Source: Marinimicrobium sp. C6131 (GTDB lineage Bacteria > Pseudomonadota > Gammaproteobacteria > Pseudomonadales > Cellvibrionaceae). From it: DNA of 64,000 bases. A model generated the notes under the pieces. The model did no database searches. It was not told where the DNA came from and worked only from the letters and a program-made list of their open reading frames with translations. Position numbers and translations under genes: made by a program. Positions 53,202-62,570 of this stretch are shown here, in pieces (positions within the stretch are counted from its first letter, which is position 1; the number at the start of each line of letters is the position of its first letter). The stretch is taken from NCBI RefSeq assembly GCF_026153455.1, contig NZ_CP110629.1, positions 806,001 through 870,000 of the forward strand. The letters are read 5' to 3'.

Positions 53202-54245
53202 GTGGTAGTGCTTGCCCGCACCCGTCAGAGCCGGCGCCGTCAGGGCACGATTGTCCTGGGGGTCGCGCTGGTGGTCAGCGTACTGCTCTCGCTGTGGCTG
53301 GGCTCGGTGAGTCTGGGGGCGGCCAATGTCCTCAAGGCGCTGGTGGGACTGGAAGCACCCGGGCATGCCGCGCAGATCGTGCAGGCCATCCGGCTGCCGC
53401 GCGCGCTGTTGGCGGCCTCGGTGGGTGCGCTTCTGGCGCTGTGCGGCGCCATTCTCCAGGGCCTGTTTCGCAATCCGTTGGCGGATCCCTCCCTGATTGG
53501 CGTGACCGCGGGCGCCTCGGTGGGGGCCAGCCTGATGATTGTGCTCGGCACCGGCATGAGTGGCGTGCTGACCGGGTTGGCCGGCATGTCCCTGGTGTCG
53601 CTCGGGGCGTTTCTCGGCGGGTTGCTCACCGTCTGGCTGGTTTATCGGGTGGCGACCGGGGTCAATGGAACCTCCGTGGCCACCATGTTGCTGATGGGGA
53701 TCGCGGTGTCCGCCTTGTCGGCCAGCGCCACCGGGTTGCTGGAATACTTTGCGGACAACGAAATGCTCCGGCGGATCAGTCTCTGGCGGATGGGCGGCCT
53801 GGAAGGCGCCAACCTGACCCGGGTGCTGCTGGCCGGCAGTATTCTGACCGTGGCGCTTCTGGCGCTGCCGTCCTTTGGGCGGGCGCTCAATACCCTGTTG
53901 CTGGGCGAGTCCCAGGCGCGCCATCTCGGGGTGGATGTCGAGCGACTCAAAACCCGGCTGATCATTCTGGTGGCGGCCGGGGTAGGGCTGTCGGTGGCGG
54001 TGGCCGGCAGCATCGCCTTTGTCGGGCTGGTGGTACCGCACATGATCCGGCTGTGGGTTGGGCCCGATCATCGTTATCTGTTGCCCCTGTCGGCTCTGGG
54101 GGGCGCGGTGCTGCTGTTACTGGCGGATGTGGCGGCCCGGACCTTGATGGCGCCCGCCGAGCTGCCCGTGGGGCTGGTGACCGCCCTGTTGGGGGCGCCG
54201 TTCTTCATCTCTCTGCTGCGCCATCGCCGTTTCGAGGGAGGCTGA
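53202..54245 (+). CDS. btuC: BtuC-like permease of a corrinoid ABC importer
   Basis: The 347-residue FecCD-family membrane protein has about ten transmembrane helices. Signatures are RLPRALLAASVGALLALCGAILQGLFRNPLADPSLIGV and VAGSIAFVGLVVPHMIR. Family members import B12, heme or siderophores; location between cobO and btuD/btuF behind a cobalamin riboswitch points to B12. It starts at GTG 2 bp after the cobO stop. Confidence 0.9.
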   Translation: MVVLARTRQSRRRQGTIVLGVALVVSVLLSLWLGSVSLGAANVLKALVGLEAPGHAAQIVQAIRLPRALLAASVGALLALCGAILQGLFRNPLADPSLIGVTAGASVGASLMIVLGTGMSGVLTGLAGMSLVSLGAFLGGLLTVWLVYRVATGVNGTSVATMLLMGIAVSALSASATGLLEYFADNEMLRRISLWRMGGLEGANLTRVLLAGSILTVALLALPSFGRALNTLLLGESQARHLGVDVERLKTRLIILVAAGVGLSVAVAGSIAFVGLVVPHMIRLWVGPDHRYLLPLSALGGAVLLLLADVAARTLMAPAELPVGLVTALLGAPFFISLLRHRRFEGG

Positions 54246-54248
54246 CCC

Positions 54249-55031
54249 ATGTCTCTGCTGCATCTCGACCAACTGAGTGTCTGTATCGACGAGCGCGAGC
54301 TGGTGTCCTCGGTGTCCCTAGCGGTACAGCCGGGCGAAATCCTGGCGCTGATCGGGCCCAACGGAGCGGGCAAGACCACACTGCTGCGCGCCATCAGTGG
54401 CGACCTGACCCCCAGTGCGGGTGAGATCCGGTTTAACGATCGGCCACTGGCGCACTGGCCGGCGGACGAGAAGGCATTGGCATTGGCGGTATTGACCCAG
54501 TCCAATCCCCTGACATTTCCATTTACCGTCTCTGAAGTGGTGGCGCTGGGGCGCACGCCCCACAGTACCGGCGTGCTCATTGATGAGCAGGTCTGTGCCG
54601 AAGCCATGGCGGCACTGGATGTGGCGCATCTGGCCGAACGACTCTATCCGTCCCTGTCCGGTGGTGAAAAGCAGCGGGTACAGTTGGCCCGGGTGATGGC
54701 GCAGATCTGGCGCCCGGATACCGCCGCCGGGCGGCTGCTGCTGCTTGATGAGCCGGTGGCGGCGCTGGACCTGGGCCACCAGCGCCAGCTGATGCAGGCG
54801 GTGCGGGCCTTTGCCGACCGGGGGGTCGGGGTGGTGATGGTGGTGCACGATATCAGTCTGGCCGCCGCCTACAGCGATCATCTGTTGGCGTTGAAAGAAG
54901 GGCAGCGCGTGGCCTACGGCACCCCGGACGAGGTGGTGACCCGGGCGCTGATTGTGGATCTGTTTGATACTGATGTGGACGTGATTCCCCATCCGAAAAC
55001 GGGAAAACCGGTGGTATTGGCCAATGGGTAA
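54249..55031 (+). CDS. btuD: BtuD-like ATPase of a corrinoid ABC importer
   Basis: The 260-residue ABC ATPase has Walker A GPNGAGKT (36-43), signature LSGGEKQR (136-143), Walker B LLLLDEPVAALD and switch VVHD. The stretch LTFPFTVSEVVALGRTPH resembles HmuV heme-transporter ATPases, so sequence alone would not decide heme against B12; operon context favours B12. It starts 3 bp after btuC and overlaps btuF by 8 bp. Confidence 0.88.
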   Translation: MSLLHLDQLSVCIDERELVSSVSLAVQPGEILALIGPNGAGKTTLLRAISGDLTPSAGEIRFNDRPLAHWPADEKALALAVLTQSNPLTFPFTVSEVVALGRTPHSTGVLIDEQVCAEAMAALDVAHLAERLYPSLSGGEKQRVQLARVMAQIWRPDTAAGRLLLLDEPVAALDLGHQRQLMQAVRAFADRGVGVVMVVHDISLAAAYSDHLLALKEGQRVAYGTPDEVVTRALIVDLFDTDVDVIPHPKTGKPVVLANG

Positions 55032-55941
55032 GCGTATGGGGTTGCGTCGACGGCTATTGACGGGGTTTATTCTGCTGCTTGGCCTGTCGCTGGGGCACCA
55101 TGCGCTGGCCGATATTCGGGTAACGGATGATCTGGGACGCGAGGTGACGTTGAAGCAGCCGGCCCAGCGGCTGATTGCGTTGGCGCCGCACATCGTGGAG
55201 AACGTCTACAGCGCCGGTGCGGGTGACCGATTACTGGCAGCAGTGGATTACAGTGACTATCCACCGGAAGCCAGGGAACTGCCCCCACTGGGCAGCGCCC
55301 AATCGGTCAGTGTGGAAGCCATTCTCGCGCTGGAGCCCGATCTGGTTTTGATGTGGGCCACGGGAAACAGTCGGACGCTACGCCGACAACTGGAGCGCCT
55401 GGGGGTCGAGGTGTATGTGGATGAACCTCGCACGTTGGAGGATGTGGCCCGTTCGGTCCGGGCAATCGGTACCCTCACTGGAACTCGGCAAGTCGCCGAT
55501 CGAGCCGCTCAGCGGTACCTTGATACGCTGACGGCACTGCGCGACCGCTATCGGAGTCAGACACCGATCGGTGTTCTGTACCAGGTCTGGCATCAACCGC
55601 TGCAAACCCTCAATGGCGAGCACTTGGTGAGTGATGTGATTCGCTTGTGTGGAGGGCGCAATGCCTACGCCGACGCCAAACCATTGGCACCGACCATCAA
55701 TATGGAGTCGGTGTTGGAGCGTGATCCGGAGGTGATTGTCGCCAGTGGGATGGGGGAGGAGCGCCCCGATTGGCTGGACGAATGGAAACAGTGGCCGGAG
55801 CTGACGGCGGTACAGCGGGACAACCTGTTTTTTGTGCCGCCGGATCTGATCCAGCGGCACACACTGCGTATTCTCGAGGGTGCCGAATTGTTCTGTCGGC
55901 ACATTGATCGGGCCCGCCAGCGTCTGGCACGCGACCCCTGA
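55024..55941 (+). CDS. btuF: BtuF-like periplasmic corrinoid-binding protein
   Basis: The 305-residue protein has a signal peptide (about 1-29) and a type III periplasmic binding fold (IRVTDDLGREVTLKQPAQRLIALAPHIVENVYSAGAG, then SVEAILALEPDLVLMWATGN). It delivers the corrinoid to BtuCD. It is the last gene of the riboswitch-controlled unit and converges with the next gene, 1 bp away, with no clear terminator between. Confidence 0.9.
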   Translation: MGKRMGLRRRLLTGFILLLGLSLGHHALADIRVTDDLGREVTLKQPAQRLIALAPHIVENVYSAGAGDRLLAAVDYSDYPPEARELPPLGSAQSVSVEAILALEPDLVLMWATGNSRTLRRQLERLGVEVYVDEPRTLEDVARSVRAIGTLTGTRQVADRAAQRYLDTLTALRDRYRSQTPIGVLYQVWHQPLQTLNGEHLVSDVIRLCGGRNAYADAKPLAPTINMESVLERDPEVIVASGMGEERPDWLDEWKQWPELTAVQRDNLFFVPPDLIQRHTLRILEGAELFCRHIDRARQRLARDP

Positions 55942-55942
55942 G

Positions 55943-58900
55943 TCAGCGGGTCGCCTGGTCCGGATGCCGGTTGCGGGTTACCGGTCGGGAAAGGGCGTCG
56001 ATGGCGTTCAGGGTAAACGCCTGAAAAGCGCTATAGTCGGCGGCTGAGTAGCGGCCCGCCTCAATCTGGTAATCAAAGTCATGGGTCAGCGCCTCAGCGT
56101 CGGCACGGGTCGTTGACCGGAAGCGGCCAAAGCGGGACTCGTCCCGTTGATCGGCCACCGGCTCCGGTGTCCGATGGTCATCTCCAGGGTAGGTCACGCG
56201 AGAGGTCAGGTGCAGGGGGTAGGCCACCTCAAAGTCGGTTTGTCGATCGTGCACATAATGACTGCTGAGGTAATAGCGCTCCCAGTAGGCGGGATCAATC
56301 ACCGCCGACTGGTCTCGTTGGGCCGCGCTGCGAGCGACCCGGTAGCTCAGCGTCAGTACCAACGCTTTCTCGGTGTTATCCAGGTTGGCCACGGACATCG
56401 ACTCCACAATCACGGGCCGGCCGTTGTCACCCAGGAACCGTTGGACCCAGTTCAATCGCTCCCGGGGTTCAATGTCCTTGAAGTGCCCCCGCAGGCTCGA
56501 GGCGAAATAGGCGCTCATGCTCAGGGTTTCCCGGACCCGCGTCTCCCCGTTGGACTGAGTGCTCAGGGAGCGGTTGATGTCGATCCTGCTGGGACTGAGC
56601 GCGGGTACCTGCACCAGCGCAGGCTGCTCGCCCAAGGTGAGCGTCCAGGTGCCGCCGAGGCCGTCGGGGGCGACGCCAAGCAGGTCAATGTATTTGTTGG
56701 TGGCATCGATGAAGGTGCCGCCGTTCCAATCCGGCAGATACACCACCATGTGATCAAACTGATCGATGCTGGGCATCTCGGGGTCCACCGGGCCGGACAG
56801 GTTGGCCAGGGCCAGCTCGGCGGGAATCCCGGCTTCGCGGAGCAGGCGCCAGAGCAACACTGAGTGATCCTTGCAGTCACCAAACCGGTCCCGAAGAATC
56901 TGCTGCGGTGGGTTGGGGGTGTAGCCGCGCACGCCGAATTCGAGCGCTTTGTAGGTCAGGGTGCGCTGTACGTAGCCCGCCAACGCGGCGAGGTGGCCCC
57001 GGGTATCGCCCGGTGCCAGGCCCTCGGTCAGGCCCTCCACCAGCGGGCCCAGCTCCGGGGTGTCGGCGAGAATGACCTCGTTCACCCGCGTCCGGTAGTC
57101 CCGTCCGGCCTCCCGCCACTGATTTTTACTGACCACGACCACACTGGCCATATACGCTGCATCGTCCACTTGCATGGGCTCCCACAGTGCCGGTGTGGGG
57201 TTTTCCACGGCCCAGAGCAGGGAGTTTCGGCGCTTTTTGGGCTTGGGCGCGTTGGCCTGGTTGTACAGCAGGTCGTCCAGCTCGCCCTCGATATAGAGCG
57301 CCGATAGCCCGATCGGACGCTGGCCGGACAGATAGAGCCGCTCGAACGGGAACCGCCCGGCCGGGGAGCGCTGTTCCAGTGTGTACTCAAACTCGATCCG
57401 ATGGCCCGGCGCCAACCCGGCCACCGGGGCGCGAACGACCTTGCCAAAGGTGGCCTGGTCATAGTCCTCGGCATCACCGATGTACAGGCTGCTCCGGTCC
57501 AGTGAGGACACTCGCTTGCCGTCTTCGTCAAACACCTCAAGACGGTTGATATACAGGCGTTCGGAAAGCGGGTTGTAACGGGCCATCAGGGTGCTGTGGC
57601 GATTGACGCCGGCACTATCGTGCACCTGAATGTGACGGACTTCGGTGGTTTTGAGAGGCTTGGCCGGGTCGTAGTGATAGGCGGTGACCGTCAGGGCGTA
57701 GTGAGAGTCATAGCCATCTATGCCGGCGACCGTGTCCGGGGGCGTGAGGTCCGGCCAGTCGACCGGTTCAATGGGGGTGTTGATGGAGGCGGAGTCGCCC
57801 TTGCCCAACTGGGCGTTGGTAAACCGCAGGTATTCGGCGGTGGCCATGTCGCCGGGCTGCAGAACCAGCGCCTGTTCGAACGAGGCCTTGGCTTCCCGGT
57901 AGCGCTCCAACTGGTATTGGGCGTCTCCCCGGTAGTTGTACACGGTATTGGAGCCGAGCCCGCGTTCAATCAATCGGTCGCTGTAAGCGATGACCGCCTC
58001 GTAGTCCCGCATATCCCCCAGCACATCCATGCGGGTCAGATGCAGGTTGGCGGAGTGAACCCCCCGACTGTCCGCCTCATCCAGAATCGTCAGGGCCTGC
58101 TCATGGGCGGATTGGGCCCGGGCCACTTCCGCTTGCGCCTGTACGGCGACTGCACCGGGCTGGCGGGGGCTGTGCTGGTCGAGAACCGACTGCGCCTGGT
58201 CGGCCCGGTCCTGTTGCAGCAGACTCTGCACATAGGCATACAGGTCGTCTTCGGACAGTGAGCCGAGTGCGAAACCGCGCTGATAATGACGGCTGGCGGC
58301 CGGGTAGTTCTGCAGGTGGTACTCAAACCAGCCCAGCCAGCCCTGGATCATGGCATCATCCTGCGCCTTCAGATCCGGGTGCTGCATGAACGCCAGCCCG
58401 TCCCGGTAGCGGCTCAGCAAGTTATAGGTGGAGGCGGCGTTATTGATGTAGACCTTGTCATCCGGGTCGAGCCGGGCGGCAAGGGCAAATCCTTTTACCG
58501 CCTCGACGTGGTTTTCCGCGTTGTGGAAGTACAGGCCGGCGGCGTTGTAGAACCAGGCCCTGGCGACCGGGCTGGCGGCGGAGTCGGGCTCTGACCAGGC
58601 CACCCCGTTGATCACTTCGCTGGACAGGGTCTCCAGGGCCGCATCGTCCAGGGTGGTCCAGACGGCGAACAGATGCGTGCAATCGCCCCGCTCGACCAGA
58701 TGGTAGCGAAAGCGCAGCGGCAGTTCACCCTCCCTGGGCAGGAGCCTCTCCCAGGACTCCGCCTCCTGTTGGCCAATACGTCGGGATTGGTGGTTGCGGG
58801 CGCCCGGTGTAGGGTATTCGTGCCCGATGGCGCGCAACAGAGCAAAACGCACCGCCTCTTTGCCAGGCTGCCAATCGGTGAAACAGGCGGGCACCGAGAC

Positions 58901-59155
58901 GAAGGCGCCCTGCCAGCGTTCTCCGCCAATATCCGGGTGGCTCACGTGCTCACTGACCTGGGGCCAGTGGGTCCAGTCGGTGTCGGCAAGCTCCAGTCGG
59001 TAGCCGAAAGGCGATTCAAAAGCCTCGATAGGCTGGCCGCCGGACGCGGGTGGGGACTCGGCAGATCGGTTTTTCGCGGCGAAGGTTCCGGGCGCGAGGG
59101 CGGTCAGTGCCACAAGAAGGCAGGCAACGCGGTACAACGGGTGTCGACGGGGCAT
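55943..59155 (-). CDS. Secreted DUF3857-transglutaminase protein with TPR region
   Basis: The 1070-residue protein has a signal peptide (cleavage near TFA-AKN, residue 26). TPR repeats (about 200-470) precede a DUF3857 beta domain, then a transglutaminase-like domain with full triad C761 (RFGDCKDHS), H802 (FDHMVVYL) and D817 (FIDATNKY). A C-terminal DUF2569/DUF3858-like region follows. The active-site residues are intact, so a protease or amide-transfer activity in the periplasm is possible. Substrate unknown. TPR fusion at the N-terminal side occurs in the family. Confidence 0.85.
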   Translation of the reverse strand: MPRRHPLYRVACLLVALTALAPGTFAAKNRSAESPPASGGQPIEAFESPFGYRLELADTDWTHWPQVSEHVSHPDIGGERWQGAFVSVPACFTDWQPGKEAVRFALLRAIGHEYPTPGARNHQSRRIGQQEAESWERLLPREGELPLRFRYHLVERGDCTHLFAVWTTLDDAALETLSSEVINGVAWSEPDSAASPVARAWFYNAAGLYFHNAENHVEAVKGFALAARLDPDDKVYINNAASTYNLLSRYRDGLAFMQHPDLKAQDDAMIQGWLGWFEYHLQNYPAASRHYQRGFALGSLSEDDLYAYVQSLLQQDRADQAQSVLDQHSPRQPGAVAVQAQAEVARAQSAHEQALTILDEADSRGVHSANLHLTRMDVLGDMRDYEAVIAYSDRLIERGLGSNTVYNYRGDAQYQLERYREAKASFEQALVLQPGDMATAEYLRFTNAQLGKGDSASINTPIEPVDWPDLTPPDTVAGIDGYDSHYALTVTAYHYDPAKPLKTTEVRHIQVHDSAGVNRHSTLMARYNPLSERLYINRLEVFDEDGKRVSSLDRSSLYIGDAEDYDQATFGKVVRAPVAGLAPGHRIEFEYTLEQRSPAGRFPFERLYLSGQRPIGLSALYIEGELDDLLYNQANAPKPKKRRNSLLWAVENPTPALWEPMQVDDAAYMASVVVVSKNQWREAGRDYRTRVNEVILADTPELGPLVEGLTEGLAPGDTRGHLAALAGYVQRTLTYKALEFGVRGYTPNPPQQILRDRFGDCKDHSVLLWRLLREAGIPAELALANLSGPVDPEMPSIDQFDHMVVYLPDWNGGTFIDATNKYIDLLGVAPDGLGGTWTLTLGEQPALVQVPALSPSRIDINRSLSTQSNGETRVRETLSMSAYFASSLRGHFKDIEPRERLNWVQRFLGDNGRPVIVESMSVANLDNTEKALVLTLSYRVARSAAQRDQSAVIDPAYWERYYLSSHYVHDRQTDFEVAYPLHLTSRVTYPGDDHRTPEPVADQRDESRFGRFRSTTRADAEALTHDFDYQIEAGRYSAADYSAFQAFTLNAIDALSRPVTRNRHPDQATR

Positions 59156-59417
59156 GAGGGAGGGTCCTTTAACCGGGTCCTTTTATCGAGCCATGCTGGC
59201 TTATTATTGACCACCACACTCGTGGGGCGCGCTGTGCGGCGGTCGTGTCTCTTGACCGGAGTCTAGCCGGAATGCCAAAGGTGGGCAAATGGTGCGCCAC
59301 ATGGCCGCGATGGGGGGATTTCGGGTGGTGACAGGGCTCCGGATAATGCTAGTATTTGTCCTTTCTTGCATCAGGGCGCCCGGTGCGGCGCTTGAGAATA
59401 ACAACTGAGGTAATATC

Positions 59418-60170
59418 GTGTCGAAACAATTGCTGATCTACAACAACATTTCCCCCGTCTCCAGCGAAGCGCACCGCGACTGGTCGATCCAGATTGACAA
59501 CCACGCCTTTGCCGAGGGGCTGAATTCCGTGCCGCTGCTGGCCACCGAAATCACTTCTGTAGCCCGTGAGCTGCCGGTGATTTTTGCCAAGACCCAGGAC
59601 GATGGCGGTTTTGTTCCTCTGGCGGTGATGGGCCTGAAGAAGGGCCAGAACCTGTTTCTGGACGAGAAAAAGCGCCTGACACTGCGCTACGTGCCGGGTT
59701 TCCTTCGCCGTTACCCCTTCGCCTTCGCCAATGACGGCAAGAGCGACAACTTCACCCTGTGCATCGACGACCAGTTTGAAGGTTGGAGCAAAGATGGCAG
59801 CAAGGGGAAGCGCCTGTTCACTGAAACGGGTGAGCAGACCGAAGAACTCAAGGGCGTCATGGAGTTCCTGAAGGACTACCAGTATCGCGCCGAGCTGACC
59901 AATGTGTTCTGCAAGCGTCTGTCCGAGCTTGAGTTGCTGGAGCCGATGGAAGCCAATATCAAACTGAAAGACGGGCAGGAAGGCGGCGGTTTCAACCTGA
60001 CCGGCTTCTATGTGGTCAACCGCGAGAAGCTCAAGAAGATCAGTGACGAGGACGTTCTGGATCTGTTCAAAAAAGATGGTCTGGAGCTGATCTTCAGCCA
60101 CCTGCAGTCCATGCAGAATCTGAATGCATTGGTCAACAAGTACTCAGAGCAGTCCAAAGAAGCCGCCTGA
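59418..60170 (+). CDS. SapC-family protein
   Basis: The 250-residue protein matches the SapC family (PF07277 type): LNSVPLLATEITSVARELPVIF, GLKKGQNLFLDEKKRL and YVPGFLRRYPFAFA. No signal peptide is seen. Related proteins were first described near surface-array genes in Campylobacter and are frequent beside TonB receptors in polysaccharide degraders; the function is unknown. It starts at GTG after GAGG (59407-59410). The 262-bp gap before it shows nothing I can assign with confidence. Confidence 0.85.
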   Translation: MSKQLLIYNNISPVSSEAHRDWSIQIDNHAFAEGLNSVPLLATEITSVARELPVIFAKTQDDGGFVPLAVMGLKKGQNLFLDEKKRLTLRYVPGFLRRYPFAFANDGKSDNFTLCIDDQFEGWSKDGSKGKRLFTETGEQTEELKGVMEFLKDYQYRAELTNVFCKRLSELELLEPMEANIKLKDGQEGGGFNLTGFYVVNREKLKKISDEDVLDLFKKDGLELIFSHLQSMQNLNALVNKYSEQSKEAA

Positions 60171-60192
60171 TCCGGTCGGCGCTTTGTTGAGC

Positions 60193-60220
60193 AAAACCCG
60201 CACTGGTTGCGGGTTTTTTT
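60193..60220 (+). terminator. Intrinsic terminator after the SapC gene
   Basis: AAAACCCGC and GCGGGTTTT form a stem around ACTGGTT, followed by a T-run. The A-run on the left would also give a T-run on the minus strand, so it may serve the convergent uspA gene. Confidence 0.88.
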
Positions 60221-60261
60221 ATGTCCGGCGTTCGGGCAACACCTCCCTGAACGGCGCCGAA

Positions 60262-60708
60262 TCAGGTGCCCTGGGGGGGCTCGTGGATGCGTACGATCAG
60301 GACGTCACAGGAGGCCTGGTGCAGAATGTTGGTCGCGGTGGTGCCCAGCAGCCGCTTCAGCCCCTTTTCCCCATGACTGCCGGTCACGATCACGTCGGCG
60401 CCGAGTTTGTTGGCCAGGTAAGTGACTTCCTGTGGGGCGTCGCCAAACAGAATGTGGATGTGGTCGGGGGGCAGGGCCATGCCTTCGGTGTATTCCTGGA
60501 GGCGCGGAAACAGCTCCTGACGGACCTGCAGCTCACCGTGACGGTGGTTGCGCCCGGTACCGCTGCCCAGCGCCGTGATGGGGTGCTCCGCGACGTGGAC
60601 CAGGTGGAGATGTGTGCCTGCAGCCGCAAGCTTTCGGGCACCGTTCAGCACCTGGGCTGAGTCCGGGGTCAGGTCGAGCGCGACCAGGATGGTATTGTAC
60701 TGGGACAT
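60262..60708 (-). CDS. UspA-family universal stress protein
   Basis: The 148-residue single Usp domain starts YNTILVALDLTPDSAQVL and has the ATP-binding motif G-x2-G-x9-G-T/S (TGSHGEKGLKRLLGTTATNIL). It belongs to the nucleotide-binding UspA/UspFG type rather than the non-binding type. Role: stress survival in the cytoplasm; exact partner unknown. Confidence 0.9.
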   Translation of the reverse strand: MSQYNTILVALDLTPDSAQVLNGARKLAAAGTHLHLVHVAEHPITALGSGTGRNHRHGELQVRQELFPRLQEYTEGMALPPDHIHILFGDAPQEVTYLANKLGADVIVTGSHGEKGLKRLLGTTATNILHQASCDVLIVRIHEPPQGT

Positions 60709-60888
60709 GGCAATCTCCCTTAACCGGTTCTAAGCTGTTGTCTTCATAAGTGTAGTCCAAGGCATGGGTTGATCCGAAAGAACCCGCGATAAGTAGTAGA
60801 CTGTAGGCAGTGGATCACGCAATCATGACCTCATGTTCGGAGGTCGCTTGATAATCTGCACTACCTGTTATGACCCGGAGAACGGACT

Positions 60889-61821
60889 ATGAACAGCACC
60901 GAAACTTCGCGCACCATCCTGTTGACGGGAGGTACCGGCTTCATTGGTGTGCCCTTGTGTCACGCATTGCAAGAGCGGGGCGATCATCCCGTGGTGCTCA
61001 CCCGGGATACATTGCGGGCGGCTCGGATTCTGGGAACGGGCGTCAGCCTGGTGTCCGAGCTGGGCCAACTGCCTGACCGACCGGTGGATGCGGTGGTGAA
61101 CCTGGCCGGCGAACCTCTGGCCAGTGGTCGTTGGAACGACCGTCGCAAAGAAGAGTTTCGACGCAGCCGCATTGGCACCACCGAAGCGTTACTGGCGCAC
61201 TTTCAACAGCGTGGTACCTTCCCGACGCGTATGGTCAGCGGCAGTGCCATTGGTTTCTATGGTGATGGGGGTGACCGGCCGCTGACCGAGATGGATGGTA
61301 GCGGCACGGGGTTCGCCGCGCAGTTGTGCCGGGACTGGGAGGCAGTGGCGGAGCGCTTTGCCGATTCCGGTACCCGGGTCTGCCGGTTGCGGACCGGCAT
61401 CGTGCTGGGCCCGAACGGCGGTGCCCTGCAATCCATGTTGTTGCCGTTCAAGTTGGGGCTGGGTGGGCGCCTGGGGTCTGGTCGCCAATGGATGTCCTGG
61501 ATCCATCGGACGGATCTGGTACGTCTGATATTGCACTGTCTGGATCGGGGCACCTTGTCCGGACCGGTGAATGGGACCGCGCCGAACCCGGTCACCAATC
61601 GGTATTTCACCCGCTCTCTGGCGAAGGTTCTGCATCGCCCGGCGGTGTTTCCGGCGCCGGCGTTCATGCTGCGGGCCATAATGGCCGATATGGCGGACGA
61701 GTTGTTGTTGGTCAGCCAACGGGTGTTGCCGGAGGCGGCTCTGGAGTCGGGGTTTCAGTTTCATTATCCGGAGCTGGTGCCGGCGTTGGAGCAGATTCTT
61801 CGCAGACCCGACAGTCGATAA
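60889..61821 (+). CDS. TIGR01777/YfcH-family SDR epimerase-like protein
   Basis: The 310-residue extended SDR protein has the nucleotide motif GGTGFIG (14-20), VNLAGEPLASGRWNDRRK, the SGSAIGFYGD active-site region and a DUF1731 C-terminal end. Plant and bacterial relatives are annotated as sugar-nucleotide epimerases or cell-division inhibitor SulA-like, but the reaction is unknown. Confidence 0.87.
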   Translation: MNSTETSRTILLTGGTGFIGVPLCHALQERGDHPVVLTRDTLRAARILGTGVSLVSELGQLPDRPVDAVVNLAGEPLASGRWNDRRKEEFRRSRIGTTEALLAHFQQRGTFPTRMVSGSAIGFYGDGGDRPLTEMDGSGTGFAAQLCRDWEAVAERFADSGTRVCRLRTGIVLGPNGGALQSMLLPFKLGLGGRLGSGRQWMSWIHRTDLVRLILHCLDRGTLSGPVNGTAPNPVTNRYFTRSLAKVLHRPAVFPAPAFMLRAIMADMADELLLVSQRVLPEAALESGFQFHYPELVPALEQILRRPDSR

Positions 61822-61850
61822 AAACCGGCGTAAAAATTTTTCTTCAGAGT

Positions 61851-61878
61851 CTTGAAAAAGCCCCGGGTGACCCTATTT
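61851..61878 (+). promoter_or_regulatory. Sigma-32 (heat-shock) promoter of the hsp20 gene
   Basis: CTTGAAA (61851-61857) is a perfect sigma-32 -35. CCCTATTT (61871-61878) follows 13 bp later and fits the CCCCATnT -10. It lies about 165 bp before the small heat-shock gene. Confidence 0.85.
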
Positions 61879-61885
61879 TCTGAGT

Positions 61886-62042
61886 AAGCCCGCTCGAATG
61901 AGGGGCCCGTTCCCGGCACTGCCTGATCGGTGGTGTTTCCGGATGAGCAACACGCCGTTGTTCCCGGCCGGTAACGTTTATTGAACCTGACTTGATCATT
62001 GTGATGAGTCCCAGTAAATATTGCTCTGAAGAGGATATTGTT
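61886..62042 (+). promoter_or_regulatory. ROSE-like RNA thermometer in the hsp20 leader
   Basis: The leader of about 157 nt ends in a hairpin covering the ribosome site. Anti-SD TTGCT (62021-62025) faces AGAGGA (62030-62035) with loop TGAA (62027-62030). Pairs: C26-G31, T25-A32, C24-G33, a G23-G34 opposition, T22-A35, bulged T21, then AATA (62017-62020) with TATT (62036-62039). The UUGCU/AGGA arrangement with an opposed or bulged G is the ROSE-element signature of ibpA leaders. Folding was done by hand. Confidence 0.7.
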
Positions 62043-62555
62043 ATGCGTAGCTTTGATTTTTCTCCCCTGTACCGTTCTGCCATTGGTTTTGATCGTATGG
62101 CCAGTCTGCTGGATACGTTGAGCCGCAGTGAGCAGAATCAACCGAGTTACCCCCCGTACAACATTGAGTTGACCGGTGAGGACCAGTACCGGATTACCAT
62201 GGCGGTCGCCGGGTTTGACCGCTCGGAATTGAACATTGAGGTCAACCAGAACAACCTGACGATTTCGGCCAATAAAGCGCCTGAACAGGAAGAGCGGCAG
62301 TACCTGCATCAGGGCATTGCGGCGCGCAATTTCGAGCGTCGGTTCCAGTTGGCTGATCATGTGGAAGTGAAAGCCGCGACCTTTGAAAATGGTCTGCTAC
62401 ACATTGACCTGAAGCGGGAAATTCCCGAGGCAATGAAACCGCGCACGATTGAAATTGATGATGGACAGAGTCCGTCATTGAAGGACAAGCGCGACGTCAA
62501 GTCTGTCACCCACGATGCGGAATCGAAAGGCAACGACGATTCCAAAGCCGCTTAA
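62043..62555 (+). CDS. ibpA: Hsp20/IbpA-type small heat-shock protein
   Basis: The 170-residue protein starts MRSFDFSPLYRSAIGFDRM, the class A IbpA N-terminus. An alpha-crystallin domain (about 38-130) has AVAGFDRSELNIEV, GIAARNFERRFQLAD and the C-terminal GLLHIDLKREIPE. The tail is longer and more polar than in E. coli IbpA (137). It holds unfolded proteins during heat stress. The ATG at 62043 has AGAGGA seven bases earlier, inside the thermometer; the ATG at 61992 lies in the leader and is rejected. Confidence 0.94.
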   Translation: MRSFDFSPLYRSAIGFDRMASLLDTLSRSEQNQPSYPPYNIELTGEDQYRITMAVAGFDRSELNIEVNQNNLTISANKAPEQEERQYLHQGIAARNFERRFQLADHVEVKAATFENGLLHIDLKREIPEAMKPRTIEIDDGQSPSLKDKRDVKSVTHDAESKGNDDSKAA

Positions 62556-62570
62556 ACGGCAGTTGACCCA

